Assembly: GCA_021772075.1 (NCBI GenBank)
Contig: JAETNQ010000003.1
Coordinates: 1 to 64,000, forward strand
DNA length: 64,000 nt
Source: Lachnospiraceae bacterium
GTDB taxonomy: Bacteria > Bacillota > Clostridia > Lachnospirales > Lachnospiraceae
Direction of reading: 5' to 3'
Shown here: positions 40,029 through 49,209 of the stretch, in pieces
Numbering within the stretch: the first letter of the stretch is position 1
Layout of the letters: each line of letters starts with the position of its first letter
Made by a program: the position numbers and the translations under genes
Notes under the pieces: generated by a model
The model's input: only the letters and a program-made list of their open reading frames with translations
Database searches by the model: none
Told to the model about the DNA's origin: nothing

Positions 40029-41951
40029 TTATACATCCAGCTCCGCATCCTTTGCATGTTCATAAATAAACGCTTTTCTCGGCGGAACATCCGTCCCCAT
40101 CAGCATTTCCGTCACTTCGGAAGCCATGCGGCCGTCTTCGATCTCCACCTGTTTCAGAAGCCTTGTCTCCGGGTTCAGCGTCGTTTCCCACAACTGCCCG
40201 GCATCCATTTCCCCGAGTCCCTTATAACGCTGCAGCGTAAAAGGCCCCTTATGGCGCTTTCGGTATTTTTCCAGCGCCTTATCGTCATATAAATATTCTT
40301 CCGCCCCTTTCGCCGGCATCGCCTTGTACAAAGGGGGCATGGCAAGATATACATGCCCTTCATAAATAAGTTCCGGCATAAAACGATAGAATAAGGTGAG
40401 CAAAAGTGTGGAAATATGCGCTCCGTCTACATCCGCATCTGCCATAATAATAATTTTATCATACCGCAGTTTGGAAATATCAAAGTCGTTCCCATAGCCC
40501 TCGGAAAAACCACAGCCAAAAGCATTGATCATTGTTTTGATCTCCGCATTTGCAAGGACTTTGTCAATACTTGCTTTTTCTACGTTCAAAATCTTGCCCC
40601 GAATAGGCAAAATCGCCTGAAATGCACGATTTCTTGCAGTTTTTGCGCTTCCTCCCGCAGAATCGCCTTCCACGATAAAGATTTCGCATTTAGACGCGTC
40701 CCGGGATTCGCAGTTCGCCAGTTTCCCATTGGAGTCAAAGGAAAACTTCTGCTTTGCGAGCATATTCGTCTTCGCTTTCTCCTCCGTCTTCCGTATCTTG
40801 GCCGCTTTTTCCGCACAGCCGATCACCGCCTTTAAAATCTCCAGATTGCGGTCGAAATAACGGACGATTTCTTCCCCCGTCACCTTGCTGACCACCTTCG
40901 CCGCATCCTGGTTGTCCAGCTTCGTCTTCGTTTGTCCTTCAAACCGGGGATCCGGATGTTTGATAGACACAACCGCCGTCATTCCGTTGCGCACGTCGGC
41001 TCCTGTAAAATTAACGTCTTTTTCTTTCAGGATATTCAGTTCCCTGGCATATGTATTAATCACATTGGTGAACATGGTCTTAAACCCTGTCAGATGGGTT
41101 CCGCCTTCCGCATTATAGATATTATTGCAGAAGCCCAGCACATTTTCATGGAATTCATTCACGTACTGGAAAGCGACCTCCACAGAAATATTCTCATTTT
41201 CCCCTTTATAATAGATAACATCATGCACCGTCTCTTTGGATTTGTTCATATCTTTGACAAATCCGGTAATACCCTCCGGCTCCTTATACTCGACCTGTTC
41301 CGCCGGAGTTTTTCTCTTATCCTCATAAATAATCGTAAGCGTAGGATTTAAATATGCCGTCTCATGCAGACGGCTTTTCACTTCGTCTTCCTTGAAACGC
41401 GTCCTGTCAAAAATAGTATCGTCGGGAAGAAAATTCACCTTCGTCCCCGTTTCCCTCGTTTTTCCGATGACTGGCAGCAGCCCGTCCTTCAGTTCAATAA
41501 CAGGATTGCCCTTTTCGTATTTATCTTCATAAATAAAACCGCCGTTCTTAACCTGTACCGTCAAATATGCGGAAAGCGCGTTTACCACGGAAGAACCCAC
41601 TCCGTGGAGCCCTCCGCTCGTCTTATAAGAAGAATTATCGAACTTCCCGCCGGCATGCAGCGTGGTAAATACGAGCCGTTCCGCGCTGATCCCTTTTTCA
41701 TGCATCCCCACCGGAATTCCCCTGCCGTTATCTTCTACCGTCGCCGAACCGTCCGCCTCCAATGTGACTTTTATCTTATCGCAATACCCTGCCAGATGCT
41801 CGTCCACGGCATTATCTACAATTTCGTATATGAGATGGTTCAAGCCTTTGTAAGAAACGCTGCCAATATACATTCCGGGTCTTTTCCTGACCGCTTCCAA
41901 CCCTTCCAGAACCGTTATTTTCGAAGCGTCATAGGTATCCGCTTTCGCCAT
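40029..41951 (-). CDS. parE: Topoisomerase IV subunit B-like (GyrB/ParE family)
   Basis: 640 residues. LEGLEAVRKRPGMYIGS, EIVDNAVDEHLAGY and GRGIPVGMHEKG form the GHKL ATPase; TSGGLHGVGSSVVNALS follows; EGDSAGGSAKTARNR is the TOPRIM EGDSA and ADADVDGAHI the second TOPRIM acidic motif. Partner of the subunit A gene just downstream. ATG 41951 has AAAGGGTGG upstream. Confidence 0.9.
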   Translation of the reverse strand: MAKADTYDASKITVLEGLEAVRKRPGMYIGSVSYKGLNHLIYEIVDNAVDEHLAGYCDKIKVTLEADGSATVEDNGRGIPVGMHEKGISAERLVFTTLHAGGKFDNSSYKTSGGLHGVGSSVVNALSAYLTVQVKNGGFIYEDKYEKGNPVIELKDGLLPVIGKTRETGTKVNFLPDDTIFDRTRFKEDEVKSRLHETAYLNPTLTIIYEDKRKTPAEQVEYKEPEGITGFVKDMNKSKETVHDVIYYKGENENISVEVAFQYVNEFHENVLGFCNNIYNAEGGTHLTGFKTMFTNVINTYARELNILKEKDVNFTGADVRNGMTAVVSIKHPDPRFEGQTKTKLDNQDAAKVVSKVTGEEIVRYFDRNLEILKAVIGCAEKAAKIRKTEEKAKTNMLAKQKFSFDSNGKLANCESRDASKCEIFIVEGDSAGGSAKTARNRAFQAILPIRGKILNVEKASIDKVLANAEIKTMINAFGCGFSEGYGNDFDISKLRYDKIIIMADADVDGAHISTLLLTLFYRFMPELIYEGHVYLAMPPLYKAMPAKGAEEYLYDDKALEKYRKRHKGPFTLQRYKGLGEMDAGQLWETTLNPETRLLKQVEIEDGRMASEVTEMLMGTDVPPRKAFIYEHAKDAELDV

Positions 41952-41993
41952 GATTTCCACCCTTTCCTATCGTTATCCAAAAATTCATTTTGT

Positions 41994-42002
41994 AGTATAG
42001 CA
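41994..42002 (-). promoter_or_regulatory. Extended -10 promoter for the topoisomerase pair
   Basis: Minus-strand TGCTATACT, an extended -10 box with no clear -35, 43 bases upstream of ATG 41951. Confidence 0.45.
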
Positions 42003-42041
42003 TATATCCTTTGGAAATAAAAGGGGAAAAAAGAAGCGGCA

Positions 42042-42350
42042 CATCATAGCGTGCCGGAAATAGGATAAGGCTGTGGCAGCCGGGGAAGGGGCAGTCGGGG
42101 ATGGATTTTTCTGTTGGAGCTTCCAATCAAATTTCACTAATGAAATGGATACACAATACCAAACCGATCAGGTCGGAAGCAACGGGCATCGTGCCCTATG
42201 CTTCCTAAAATTGCCATCCATGGCAATTTTCCCCTAGGTTTTCATCATTTCATAAGTGACATTGCTGATTGTATGCAACAACAGAAAAATCCATCCCCGA
42301 CTGCCCCTTCCCCGGCTGCCACAGCCTTATCCTATTCCCGCGCGCGCTAT
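42042..42350. repeat. Large palindromic element with nested hairpins
   Basis: Arms 42059-42116 and 42279-42336 are perfect 58-bp inverted copies (starting AATAGGATAAGGCTGTGG), extended outward by matching CATCATAGCG / CGCTATGATG. Inside lie an imperfect second stem (CAATCA...TCACTAATGAAATG against its partner), hairpins CCGA-TCAGG-TCGG (42165-42177), GGAAGCA-AC-GGGCA-TCG-TGCCC-TA-TGCTTCC (42175-42205) and the near-perfect AAAATTGCCAT-CC-ATGGCAATTTT (42207-42230). No ORF. Fits a miniature inverted-repeat transposon or a structured RNA. Confidence 0.85.
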
Positions 42351-42360
42351 GATGCTTGCA

Positions 42361-42404
42361 AAAAACACAGCTTCTGCAAAACCCGCTGGCGGCGGCTCTG
42401 TTTT
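42361..42404 (-). terminator. Probable degV terminator
   Basis: Minus-strand ACAGAGC...GCTGTGT stem (one mismatch) with an inner CCGC/GCGG pair, followed by TTTTTTG, directly after the degV stop. Confidence 0.5.
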
Positions 42405-43265
42405 TTATATTTTTTTGCAGCAGGCGATCGCCAGCGCTCCCGGGCCGATATGGCAGGAAACGCTTAAGGAGAGGGGATCTGTATGGATGTCAAAACCCGG
42501 AAATACTTCCAGCAGTTCTTCCTTCAATACCTCTGCCGCTTCCTGGTTATGGCTATGGGCGATCTGCAGCCATATATTGTCTTTATCCGCCCCTCCAAAA
42601 CGATTGATCATATCGTTTTTAATAGCATTGGTCATAATTGTCTTTCCTTGGTTCGTGGTTCTTGCTTTTGCAAAAGCATCCAATTTATCGCCTTGTATCT
42701 GCAAGACCGGCTTCAGCCTTAACAGCGTTCCAAGCGCAGCGGCGGCAGGAGTGATTCTTCCGCCTTTTTTGAGATAATAAAGCGTATCCAACATAATATA
42801 AATACTGGAATTGAATTTATCCGCTTCTAAGAATTCCTTGATCTCTTCCGCGTTCTTTCCGCTTTCCGCCAGCTTGAGCGCGTCCAGCGCGGACTGCCTT
42901 TGGGTAACGGATATCCGCTGGTTGTTTACTACCTGTACCTTTCCGCCATAATCCCGGGAGAGCATGACCGCGCTCTGGCAGGATCCCGATAAGCCGCTGC
43001 TCATGGGAATATGCACGATTTCATCATATTCTTTCAGCACATCATCCCACAAATTCATCACTGACTCAGGGGACGGCTGGCTCGTCACCACATTGTCCCC
43101 TCTCGCCAGCATTTCATAAAATTCATCCTGCGTCAGGTTAATATCTTCAAAATAAGTCTCTTCATTCACCATAAAAGGCATAGGAAGCACATATATCCCC
43201 AGCTCCTTCGCCTGATTCTGCGTAATTCCGCTGTTACTGTCCGTTACGATCGCAATCTTTGCCAC
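42405..43265 (-). CDS. DegV-family fatty-acid-binding protein (FakB-like)
   Basis: 286 residues. IAIVTDSNSGITQNQAKELGI start, TSQPSPESVMNLWDD, IPMSSGLSGSCQSA, and LKKGGRITPAAAALGTLLRLKPVLQI are DegV hallmarks that line the fatty-acid pocket. DegV/FakB proteins present fatty acids to the kinase FakA; a FakA-like gene lies two genes upstream, so the pair likely works together. Confidence 0.9.
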   Translation of the reverse strand: MAKIAIVTDSNSGITQNQAKELGIYVLPMPFMVNEETYFEDINLTQDEFYEMLARGDNVVTSQPSPESVMNLWDDVLKEYDEIVHIPMSSGLSGSCQSAVMLSRDYGGKVQVVNNQRISVTQRQSALDALKLAESGKNAEEIKEFLEADKFNSSIYIMLDTLYYLKKGGRITPAAAALGTLLRLKPVLQIQGDKLDAFAKARTTNQGKTIMTNAIKNDMINRFGGADKDNIWLQIAHSHNQEAAEVLKEELLEVFPGFDIHTDPLSLSVSCHIGPGALAIACCKKI

Positions 43266-43363
43266 TATTCCGTACCGTACTGCATCCGCAGCACTTCTCC
43301 TTTCCGCCAGTCTTATCCCTTATCCAATCCGGCCAAATATCGCCGTTATCCATTATCTTACCG

Positions 43364-45433
43364 TCAGATTGTCCGAAAGTCAATCGAATTCCATAGATTT
43401 TCCATATACTTTCCAAGCAGGGCATGCTCCGGTTTTTCCAGCCCTTCATCCTCCGCCAGCACCCTGCCCGCATATTCTCCTGCCATTTTCAGCAAATCCG
43501 CATCCTGGTAAATATCCCCGATCTTAAAATCCATCAGCCCGCTCTGCCGTATTCCGAACAAATCCCCCGGCCCGCGCATTTTCAAATCTTCTTCTGCAAT
43601 ATAAAATCCATCGTTGGAACGATTCAATATCTCCAGCCTGTCAAAACTTTCTTTTTTTCCGGATCCGTTGATAAAAATACAGTAGGACTGGCTCTCCCCC
43701 CTGCCGACCCGCCCCCGGAGCTGATGGAGCTGCGCCAAGCCGAACCGTTCCGCATTTTCCACCATCATCACCGTAGCGTTTGGAACATTGATCCCCACCT
43801 CGATCACCGTAGTAGAAACAAGTACGTCAATATTACGGGCTCCATATTCCTCCATAATTTTATTCTTATCCGCAGGACGCATCTTCCCATGCAGGCAAGC
43901 CACCTGTATTTCCGCCGGCAGCGCGCTTTTTAACTTTTCCGTATAGGAAACCGCGTTTTCCACTCCTTCCATTTCCCCTTCTTCCACCATCGGGCATATC
44001 ACATAGACCTGGTGTCCCATCCGCACTTCCTTTTCGATAAAACGGTACGCCTTATCCCTATATTCCGTTCCCACCACGCAGTTTTTGATGGGCAGCCTGT
44101 TGGCGGGCAGTTCATCCACAATCGAGATATCCAGATCCCCATAAAGAATAAGCGCCAATGTTCTCGGAATCGGCGTCGCGCTCATGACCATCACATGCAC
44201 GCCCTCGCCCTTTCCGGCCAGCCTCTCTCTCTGCCTTACGCCGAACCGGTGCTGTTCATCTGTCACTACCAGCGCCAGGTTTTTATACTCCGCCTTTTCC
44301 TGTATCAAGGCATGGGTTCCGATCACCACATTAGCCCTTCCGCTTTTTATTTCCTCATAAGCCTCCCGCTTTTCCTTTGTTGTCATAGATCCCGTTAAAA
44401 GTACCGGGCAAAAGGGAAGACGGTATTTGTCCGTCAGCTCCTTCATTGCCTCATAATGCTGCAAGGCCAATACTTCTGTCGGCGCCATCATCGCTCCCTG
44501 ACAGCCGTTTGACACGCACATCAGCAGCGCAAGAAAGGCAAGGATCGTCTTTCCCGACCCCACATCGCCCTGAACCAGGCGGTTCATAACCTTGTTCCCT
44601 GTAAGATCTTTCTTTATTTCCTCCCATGTCCTAAGCTGCGCCGCTGTCAGAGAATAGGGAAGGGACTCTATCAGCCTTCCCGTCTGCGCCGTCTCTATCA
44701 TGGGATAACCGCTTTTCATCTCCTCATTATGATCTTTGCATTTTCTCAGCGCTATCAAAAAAAGGAAAAATTCATCAAAAGCCAGCCTCTTTCTCGCTGC
44801 CAGCATCGTTTCGTAATCCGCAGGAAAATGAATCGCTTCCACCGCCTGCCGGTATGTCATAAAGCGCTGTTCTTCCCTGATCCATGCAGGCAAAGGATCC
44901 TCCTTCCAATCCAAAAATGCTAACGCCTGTTTGACCGCCTTTGTCACCATATGGTTCGTCAATCCGGCCGTCAGCGGATATTTGGGCTGCAGCACGCCGG
45001 TCAGCCGGGCATACTCCTCCGGCCTGTAAATCTTCGCCTGTTCCATCACCAGCTTCCCGTTTTTCTCCTGCAAAATCCCCCGGAATATATAAAAACTTCC
45101 CTTTTTCAATATATTTTTTACATAAGGCATATTAAAATAAGTCATAAAAATCTGCCCGGTCCCATCCTTGATAACAAAGTTGGCCACTGTCAGATTCCGC
45201 ACCTTTTTTGATGCTATATTCCCCGCCAGGCAAGCCCTCACCGCACAAAGTTCTCCAGGAACAACATCGCTGACAGAAAGCGGAGCGGAAAACATCTCAT
45301 AGTCCCTCGGATAATTTTGAAGCAGCTCCCCGATATTTTTCACATTCAACTTATAAAACAACCGGGCGGTCTTTTCCCCCACTCCTTTAATCTGAATAAT
45401 ATCCGTACGCTCATCTATAGTTTTTGCATCCAT
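43364..45433 (-). CDS. recG: ATP-dependent DNA helicase RecG
   Basis: 689 residues from ATG 45433 (MDAKTIDERTDIIQIKGVG); the longer track N terminus has no ribosome site. An N-terminal wedge/OB domain, then Walker A QGDVGSGKTILAF, motif II VVTDEQHRFGVRQR, motif III MSATPIPRTL, and the C-terminal helicase motifs LRGRVGRGESQSYC. It reverses stalled replication forks. Lies between the fakA-like and degV genes, with a terminator separating it from fakA. Confidence 0.95.
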   Translation of the reverse strand: MDAKTIDERTDIIQIKGVGEKTARLFYKLNVKNIGELLQNYPRDYEMFSAPLSVSDVVPGELCAVRACLAGNIASKKVRNLTVANFVIKDGTGQIFMTYFNMPYVKNILKKGSFYIFRGILQEKNGKLVMEQAKIYRPEEYARLTGVLQPKYPLTAGLTNHMVTKAVKQALAFLDWKEDPLPAWIREEQRFMTYRQAVEAIHFPADYETMLAARKRLAFDEFFLFLIALRKCKDHNEEMKSGYPMIETAQTGRLIESLPYSLTAAQLRTWEEIKKDLTGNKVMNRLVQGDVGSGKTILAFLALLMCVSNGCQGAMMAPTEVLALQHYEAMKELTDKYRLPFCPVLLTGSMTTKEKREAYEEIKSGRANVVIGTHALIQEKAEYKNLALVVTDEQHRFGVRQRERLAGKGEGVHVMVMSATPIPRTLALILYGDLDISIVDELPANRLPIKNCVVGTEYRDKAYRFIEKEVRMGHQVYVICPMVEEGEMEGVENAVSYTEKLKSALPAEIQVACLHGKMRPADKNKIMEEYGARNIDVLVSTTVIEVGINVPNATVMMVENAERFGLAQLHQLRGRVGRGESQSYCIFINGSGKKESFDRLEILNRSNDGFYIAEEDLKMRGPGDLFGIRQSGLMDFKIGDIYQDADLLKMAGEYAGRVLAEDEGLEKPEHALLGKYMENLWNSIDFRTI

Positions 45434-45471
45434 TTCTTCTTTCCCTGAAATTTCAAATATTGATAGGAAAA

Positions 45472-45491
45472 AAGGACGGCTCCCCGTCCTT
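45472..45491 (-). terminator. Intrinsic terminator after fakA-like gene
   Basis: Minus-strand AAGGACGG-GGAG-CCGTCCTT perfect 8-bp stem, followed by TTTTCC. Confidence 0.8.
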
Positions 45492-45512
45492 CTCCTCTTA
45501 ACGCATGATCCT

Positions 45513-47177
45513 TTATTCCGCCGAAACAATATAATAGTAAATCGGCTGTCCTCCATATTGCAGTTCCACGTCGCACCTCGGATATCTTGCTTCCACTTTT
45601 TCTTTTAATTCCCCTGCCGTCTCCTCCGAAACTTCAGAACCATAATAGATACTGATCAGTTCCTTATCTTCTTCCATCATATCCTCTATCATCCGGAAGG
45701 TCACCTCCATCATATCCGTGCCGTTGGATAAAATGCCGCTGTCGCCGATTCCCATATAATCGCCCTGCTTAATCTCCTTATCGTCGATCACGGTATCCCT
45801 TACCGCATATGTCACCTGTCCGGTAAGAACCGATTTGATCTCCTCCGCCATGGTGTCCGCATTCTCCTCCACAGACAGTTCGGGCACATAATTAATGACT
45901 GCCGTAATTCCCTGAGGCACCGTCTTGGTCGGTATCACAATGACTTTCTTATCTTCTGCCATATGGGATGCCTGATCCGCAGCCAGGATAATATTCTTAT
46001 TATTAGGAAGAATATACACCGTATCCGCGTTCACCTTTTCCACGGCATCCAGCATATCCGCCGTGCTGGGGTTCATCGTCTGTCCGCCTTCGATAATATA
46101 ATCCACGCCAAGCCCTTTGAAGATCTCCTGGATTCCGTCTCCTGCGGAAACAGCGATAAAGCCTACTTCCTTTTTCGGCGCTTTTTCTGTTTCCTTTGCC
46201 TCTTCTTTCTGCTTTTCCGCCATCTTAAATAGTTTTTCCTGATGCTCCAGCCTCATATTATCAATCTTCATATTGGAAAGAGCGCCATATTTCAATGCCT
46301 TTTGAATCGCCATACCAGGGTCGTTGGTATGTACATGCACCTTGACCACATCCTCATCCGCAACGACTACAATGGAATCACCGATCGATTCCAGATACGC
46401 CTTGAAATCCATCTCCTGCTTGATGTTGAAATTCCTGCTCAGCATAATGATAAACTCTGTGCAATAACCGAATTTAATGTCCGCCTGAGCCTGTGCATCC
46501 ATATTTGCCGATGCTGCGGACGGCGATGTTTTCATGTCGGAAAGCTTAAAATCAATTTCCTTTCCAAGAAAAGCTTCATAAGCGCCTTTCAGCACCTGCA
46601 TCAGTCCCTGTCCGCCGGAATCCACCACTCCTGCCTGTTTCAGCACGGGAAGAAGATCCGGCGTCCTCTCCAGCACCTCATCCGCATGCTTTATAATTTC
46701 TTCAAAAAAAACGGTCAGATCCTCTTCTCCTCGATCAGCCAATTCCCTGGCTTTCTGGGCGCCGCCTTTGGCAACGGTCAGAATCGTGCCTTCCTTAGGC
46801 TTCATAACAGCCTTATAAGCAGTTTCCACCGCTTTATCAAAAGCATCGGCCAAAATCTTTGCATCCAGTTTTTCGTAATCCCTTACCCCTTTGGTAAACC
46901 CCCGGAAAAGCTGGGATAAAATAACGCCTGAATTCCCCCTTGCCCCGCGCAGGGAACCGGAAGATATCGCCTTGCATAACACGGTCATATCCGGTTTGTC
47001 CATAGCCGACACTTCCTTTGCCGCCGCCATAATCGTTAAGGTCATATTCGTTCCGGTATCGCCGTCTGGAACGGGAAATACATTCAGTTCATTGATCCAC
47101 TCTTTTTTCTCTTCCAAATTTTTTGCGCCAGCTAAAAACATCTTAGAAAGCATCTTCGCATCGATTGTCTTAACCAC
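45513..47177 (-). CDS. fakA: DhaL-domain fatty acid kinase-like protein (FakA/YloV)
   Basis: 554 residues. The N-terminal DhaL domain has NVFPVPDGDTGTNMTLT (metal-binding aspartates) and SGSLRGARGNSGVILSQLFRG; the middle domain follows, and a C-terminal DegV-like part contains TVYILPNNKNIILAADQA. FakA phosphorylates FakB-bound fatty acids for phospholipid synthesis. It is located directly downstream of the Asp23-family gene, the usual yloU-yloV arrangement. Confidence 0.9.
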   Translation of the reverse strand: MVKTIDAKMLSKMFLAGAKNLEEKKEWINELNVFPVPDGDTGTNMTLTIMAAAKEVSAMDKPDMTVLCKAISSGSLRGARGNSGVILSQLFRGFTKGVRDYEKLDAKILADAFDKAVETAYKAVMKPKEGTILTVAKGGAQKARELADRGEEDLTVFFEEIIKHADEVLERTPDLLPVLKQAGVVDSGGQGLMQVLKGAYEAFLGKEIDFKLSDMKTSPSAASANMDAQAQADIKFGYCTEFIIMLSRNFNIKQEMDFKAYLESIGDSIVVVADEDVVKVHVHTNDPGMAIQKALKYGALSNMKIDNMRLEHQEKLFKMAEKQKEEAKETEKAPKKEVGFIAVSAGDGIQEIFKGLGVDYIIEGGQTMNPSTADMLDAVEKVNADTVYILPNNKNIILAADQASHMAEDKKVIVIPTKTVPQGITAVINYVPELSVEENADTMAEEIKSVLTGQVTYAVRDTVIDDKEIKQGDYMGIGDSGILSNGTDMMEVTFRMIEDMMEEDKELISIYYGSEVSEETAGELKEKVEARYPRCDVELQYGGQPIYYYIVSAE

Positions 47178-47191
47178 AACAAATTTCCTCC

Positions 47192-47551
47192 TTAATCAAT
47201 CACTCTTACACCTTCTACAAAGATGTTGATTTTTTCAATTCCAATACCGGTAAACTCTTCCACTTTATATTTCACGTTGCTGATCAGATTATCGGATACC
47301 GCCAATATGCTGACTCCATAAGCAACAATCACATGAAAGTTAAGAACCAGCTTATGGTTATGGAGCGAAACCTTGATTCCTCTCGTCATGCTGTCCATTT
47401 TTAACAGTTTCACCAGGCCATCCTTCATATTTACGCCGGCCATGCCGACAATGCCAAAACATTCCATTGCCACCGAACCGGCATACTGCGCAATCACTTC
47501 GCTGTCGATCACTATATTTCCCATATGGGTATCCAAAGAAGAAGCTTTCAT
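47192..47551 (-). CDS. Asp23/Gls24 family protein (YloU-like)
   Basis: 119 residues. GNIVIDSEVIAQYAGSVAMECFGIVGMAGVNMKDG and LNFHVIVAYGVSILAVSDNLISNVKYKVEEFTGIGIEKINIFVEGV are typical of the family. It is found upstream of the FakA-like gene in many Firmicutes; proposed envelope or stress role. AGGAGG lies before ATG 47551. Confidence 0.9.
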   Translation of the reverse strand: MKASSLDTHMGNIVIDSEVIAQYAGSVAMECFGIVGMAGVNMKDGLVKLLKMDSMTRGIKVSLHNHKLVLNFHVIVAYGVSILAVSDNLISNVKYKVEEFTGIGIEKINIFVEGVRVID

Positions 47552-47669
47552 ACTATACCTCCTTAATTTTCCTTTTGGAAATCAATATATGATGTATTAT
47601 AACCGTAATTTGGTAAAGAAACAAGAAAATATTGAATTTCAGATAAAATAATTTTCCAATCCATGAAAT

Positions 47670-47716
47670 TTTTACTTGCATTATAGGTTTTTATCTGCTA
47701 TTATACTAATGTTGCG
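47670..47716 (+). promoter_or_regulatory. rpmB promoter
   Basis: TTGCAT, 17-base spacer, TATTAT, followed by an ACTAATG start region about 35 bases before the ribosome site. Confidence 0.65.
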
Positions 47717-47741
47717 AGTACAATTTCGAGGAGGTGCAAAA

Positions 47742-47927
47742 ATGGCTAAATGTGATATTTGTGGCAAGGGCGCTCAGTTCGGTAATAACGTAAGCCATTC
47801 TCATAGAAAAACAAACAGAATCTGGCATGCTAACGTAAAACGCGTAAAATGCAAAGTGAATGGCGGCAATAAGAAAATGCATGTCTGCACACGTTGCTTA
47901 AGATCTGGATTAGTAGAAAGAGCTTAA
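47742..47927 (+). CDS. rpmB: 50S ribosomal protein L28
   Basis: 61 residues from ATG 47742 (GAGGAGG upstream); the longer track frame is not used. MAKCDICGKGAQFGNNVSHSHRKTNR and CTRCLRSGLVERA carry four cysteines (CDIC, CTRC), the zinc-binding form of L28. Single-gene plus-strand unit between a promoter and a strong terminator. Confidence 0.95.
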   Translation: MAKCDICGKGAQFGNNVSHSHRKTNRIWHANVKRVKCKVNGGNKKMHVCTRCLRSGLVERA

Positions 47928-47956
47928 TTTTTAAAGTCCATAAAGCAGCCTTGAAT

Positions 47957-47984
47957 AAAAAGTCAGCCTGACGGCTGACTTTTT
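47957..47984. terminator. Bidirectional terminator between rpmB and J-domain gene
   Basis: AAAAAGTCAGCC-TGAC-GGCTGACTTTTT perfect 12-bp stem with U-tracts usable from both strands. Confidence 0.9.
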
Positions 47985-47996
47985 ATTTTATCTTTT

Positions 47997-48542
47997 TTAT
48001 TTTGCCCTGCTTCCCATTTCATAAGCTTTTTTCAATTCTTCATATTCCCTTGTAATGATCTGCACCATTTCATGGTCTCCCGTCACATTATCGGGATGAA
48101 ACATTTTCATCAGATCCTTATATCTCTTTTTTAATGTCAAATAACTGTTAACCCCGCTGAACAGCATTTCCTCCACGCCTGAATGATGGGAAAATGCCTG
48201 CCTTTCGTGGTAAGCCCCCCGTTGGGAATTCAACTTGTCCTTTTCCCGCTGAAGCACCCGCCTGTCTTCATCCAAATCCTCAAACCCTTTCTGGAGGATC
48301 TTCATCTTCTGGTCCAAAAGGCGGTTTTCCTGCTCTATGCGCCCTTTTTCCACTTTCAGCTTATGCTGCAGGCTCCGCATCTCCGTCTCATGGAATTTCT
48401 TTTCCTGATCCAGTTTTTTTCGCAGGTCATCCAGTTCCTCACGGATCATAGACAGCCGGAACTCTTCCCGGAAAAGCCACGCTTTCATCTCCCTTAATTC
48501 TTTCTCATTCCCGTCCTTTAATATTTCATCCACATTTCTCAT
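47997..48542 (-). CDS. Coiled-coil protein with C-terminal J domain
   Basis: 181 residues from ATG 48542. A long charged coiled coil (about 10-120) is followed by a short DnaJ-like domain: LKKRYKDLMKMFHPDNVTGDHEMVQIITREYEELKKAYE, with the HPD motif that stimulates Hsp70 (DnaK). Probably directs DnaK to a specific target through the coiled coil. Common in Lachnospiraceae as I recall. Confidence 0.8.
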   Translation of the reverse strand: MRNVDEILKDGNEKELREMKAWLFREEFRLSMIREELDDLRKKLDQEKKFHETEMRSLQHKLKVEKGRIEQENRLLDQKMKILQKGFEDLDEDRRVLQREKDKLNSQRGAYHERQAFSHHSGVEEMLFSGVNSYLTLKKRYKDLMKMFHPDNVTGDHEMVQIITREYEELKKAYEMGSRAK

Positions 48543-48571
48543 TTTCCAGCACCTTCGTATTCCTGTACGCC

Positions 48572-48715
48572 TCAATCGCAATAATAAAAATTATATCCAA
48601 TGAGCAGCAGCAATGCACAGATAATCAATCCTATAAACCTACTGGTAAAAAAAAGAAGCATAAGCAGCATTCCTACCGCAATCCAAAAAGCGATAAAACC
48701 AATTAATTTTTTCAT
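48572..48715 (-). CDS. Small membrane protein, 47 aa
   Basis: Below the track cut-off. Reads MKKLIGFIAFWIAVGMLLMLLFF, then a second hydrophobic segment FIGLIICALLLLIGYNFYY. GGAGG precedes ATG 48715. A two-helix membrane hairpin; similar tiny genes often precede J-domain genes in this group. Function unknown. Confidence 0.65.
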   Translation of the reverse strand: MKKLIGFIAFWIAVGMLLMLLFFTSRFIGLIICALLLLIGYNFYYCD

Positions 48716-48816
48716 GCCGTTCCTCCGTGCCGCTCCAACCGCTTATGCTCTTATTTTATCTTATGCATTCCCTTTGTCCTAAATGACTTTTATTTTTTCT
48801 CCGTTTCCGCGCAATC

Positions 48817-49209
48817 TTATTCCTCGGGAAAAGCAATGTCCACCGCCGTTTTATCATCCGGCAGTTCTTCCTTGTCCTCCGGTTTTGTAAATTTTTCTAC
48901 TATATCCGGAATCATATCCAGAATCTTCGTCATCGTATCCTGGTTTTTCACATTGACGAGTTTCGTTGTCCCATTCTTAATGACGAGCACTGCGCTGGGC
49001 GTCATCTTACCGGAAAAACCTCCTGCTCCGCCGCTTTTTTTATCCGCCGCATTCGCCCCTGCGCCCACGCCGAAACTGACATCCACAAGAGGCAGTATGA
49101 TCGTATCGCCCACCTGCGTGGCTTCCCCCACCACCGTCTTTGTTGAAAGCACGCAATTCATTCCGTTCATCAATGCTTCTATTACACCCGAGAAATTATT
49201 TTCTGCCAT
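48817..49209 (-). CDS. gerW: Sporulation protein GerW (YtfJ family)
   Basis: 130 residues. GVIEALMNGMNCVLSTKTVVGEATQVGDTIILPLVDVSFGVGAGA, a glycine-rich linker, then VLVIKNGTTKLVNVKN. GerW is a spore protein needed for germination in Bacillus. One base separates it from the DUF2953 gene upstream, the common YtfI-YtfJ pairing. Confidence 0.9.
   Translation of the reverse strand: MAENNFSGVIEALMNGMNCVLSTKTVVGEATQVGDTIILPLVDVSFGVGAGANAADKKSGGAGGFSGKMTPSAVLVIKNGTTKLVNVKNQDTMTKILDMIPDIVEKFTKPEDKEELPDDKTAVDIAFPEE

Noticed and set aside
45434-45556. N-terminal extension of recG in the track
   Set aside because: No ribosome site; crosses the fakA terminator; the canonical RecG start is at 45433.
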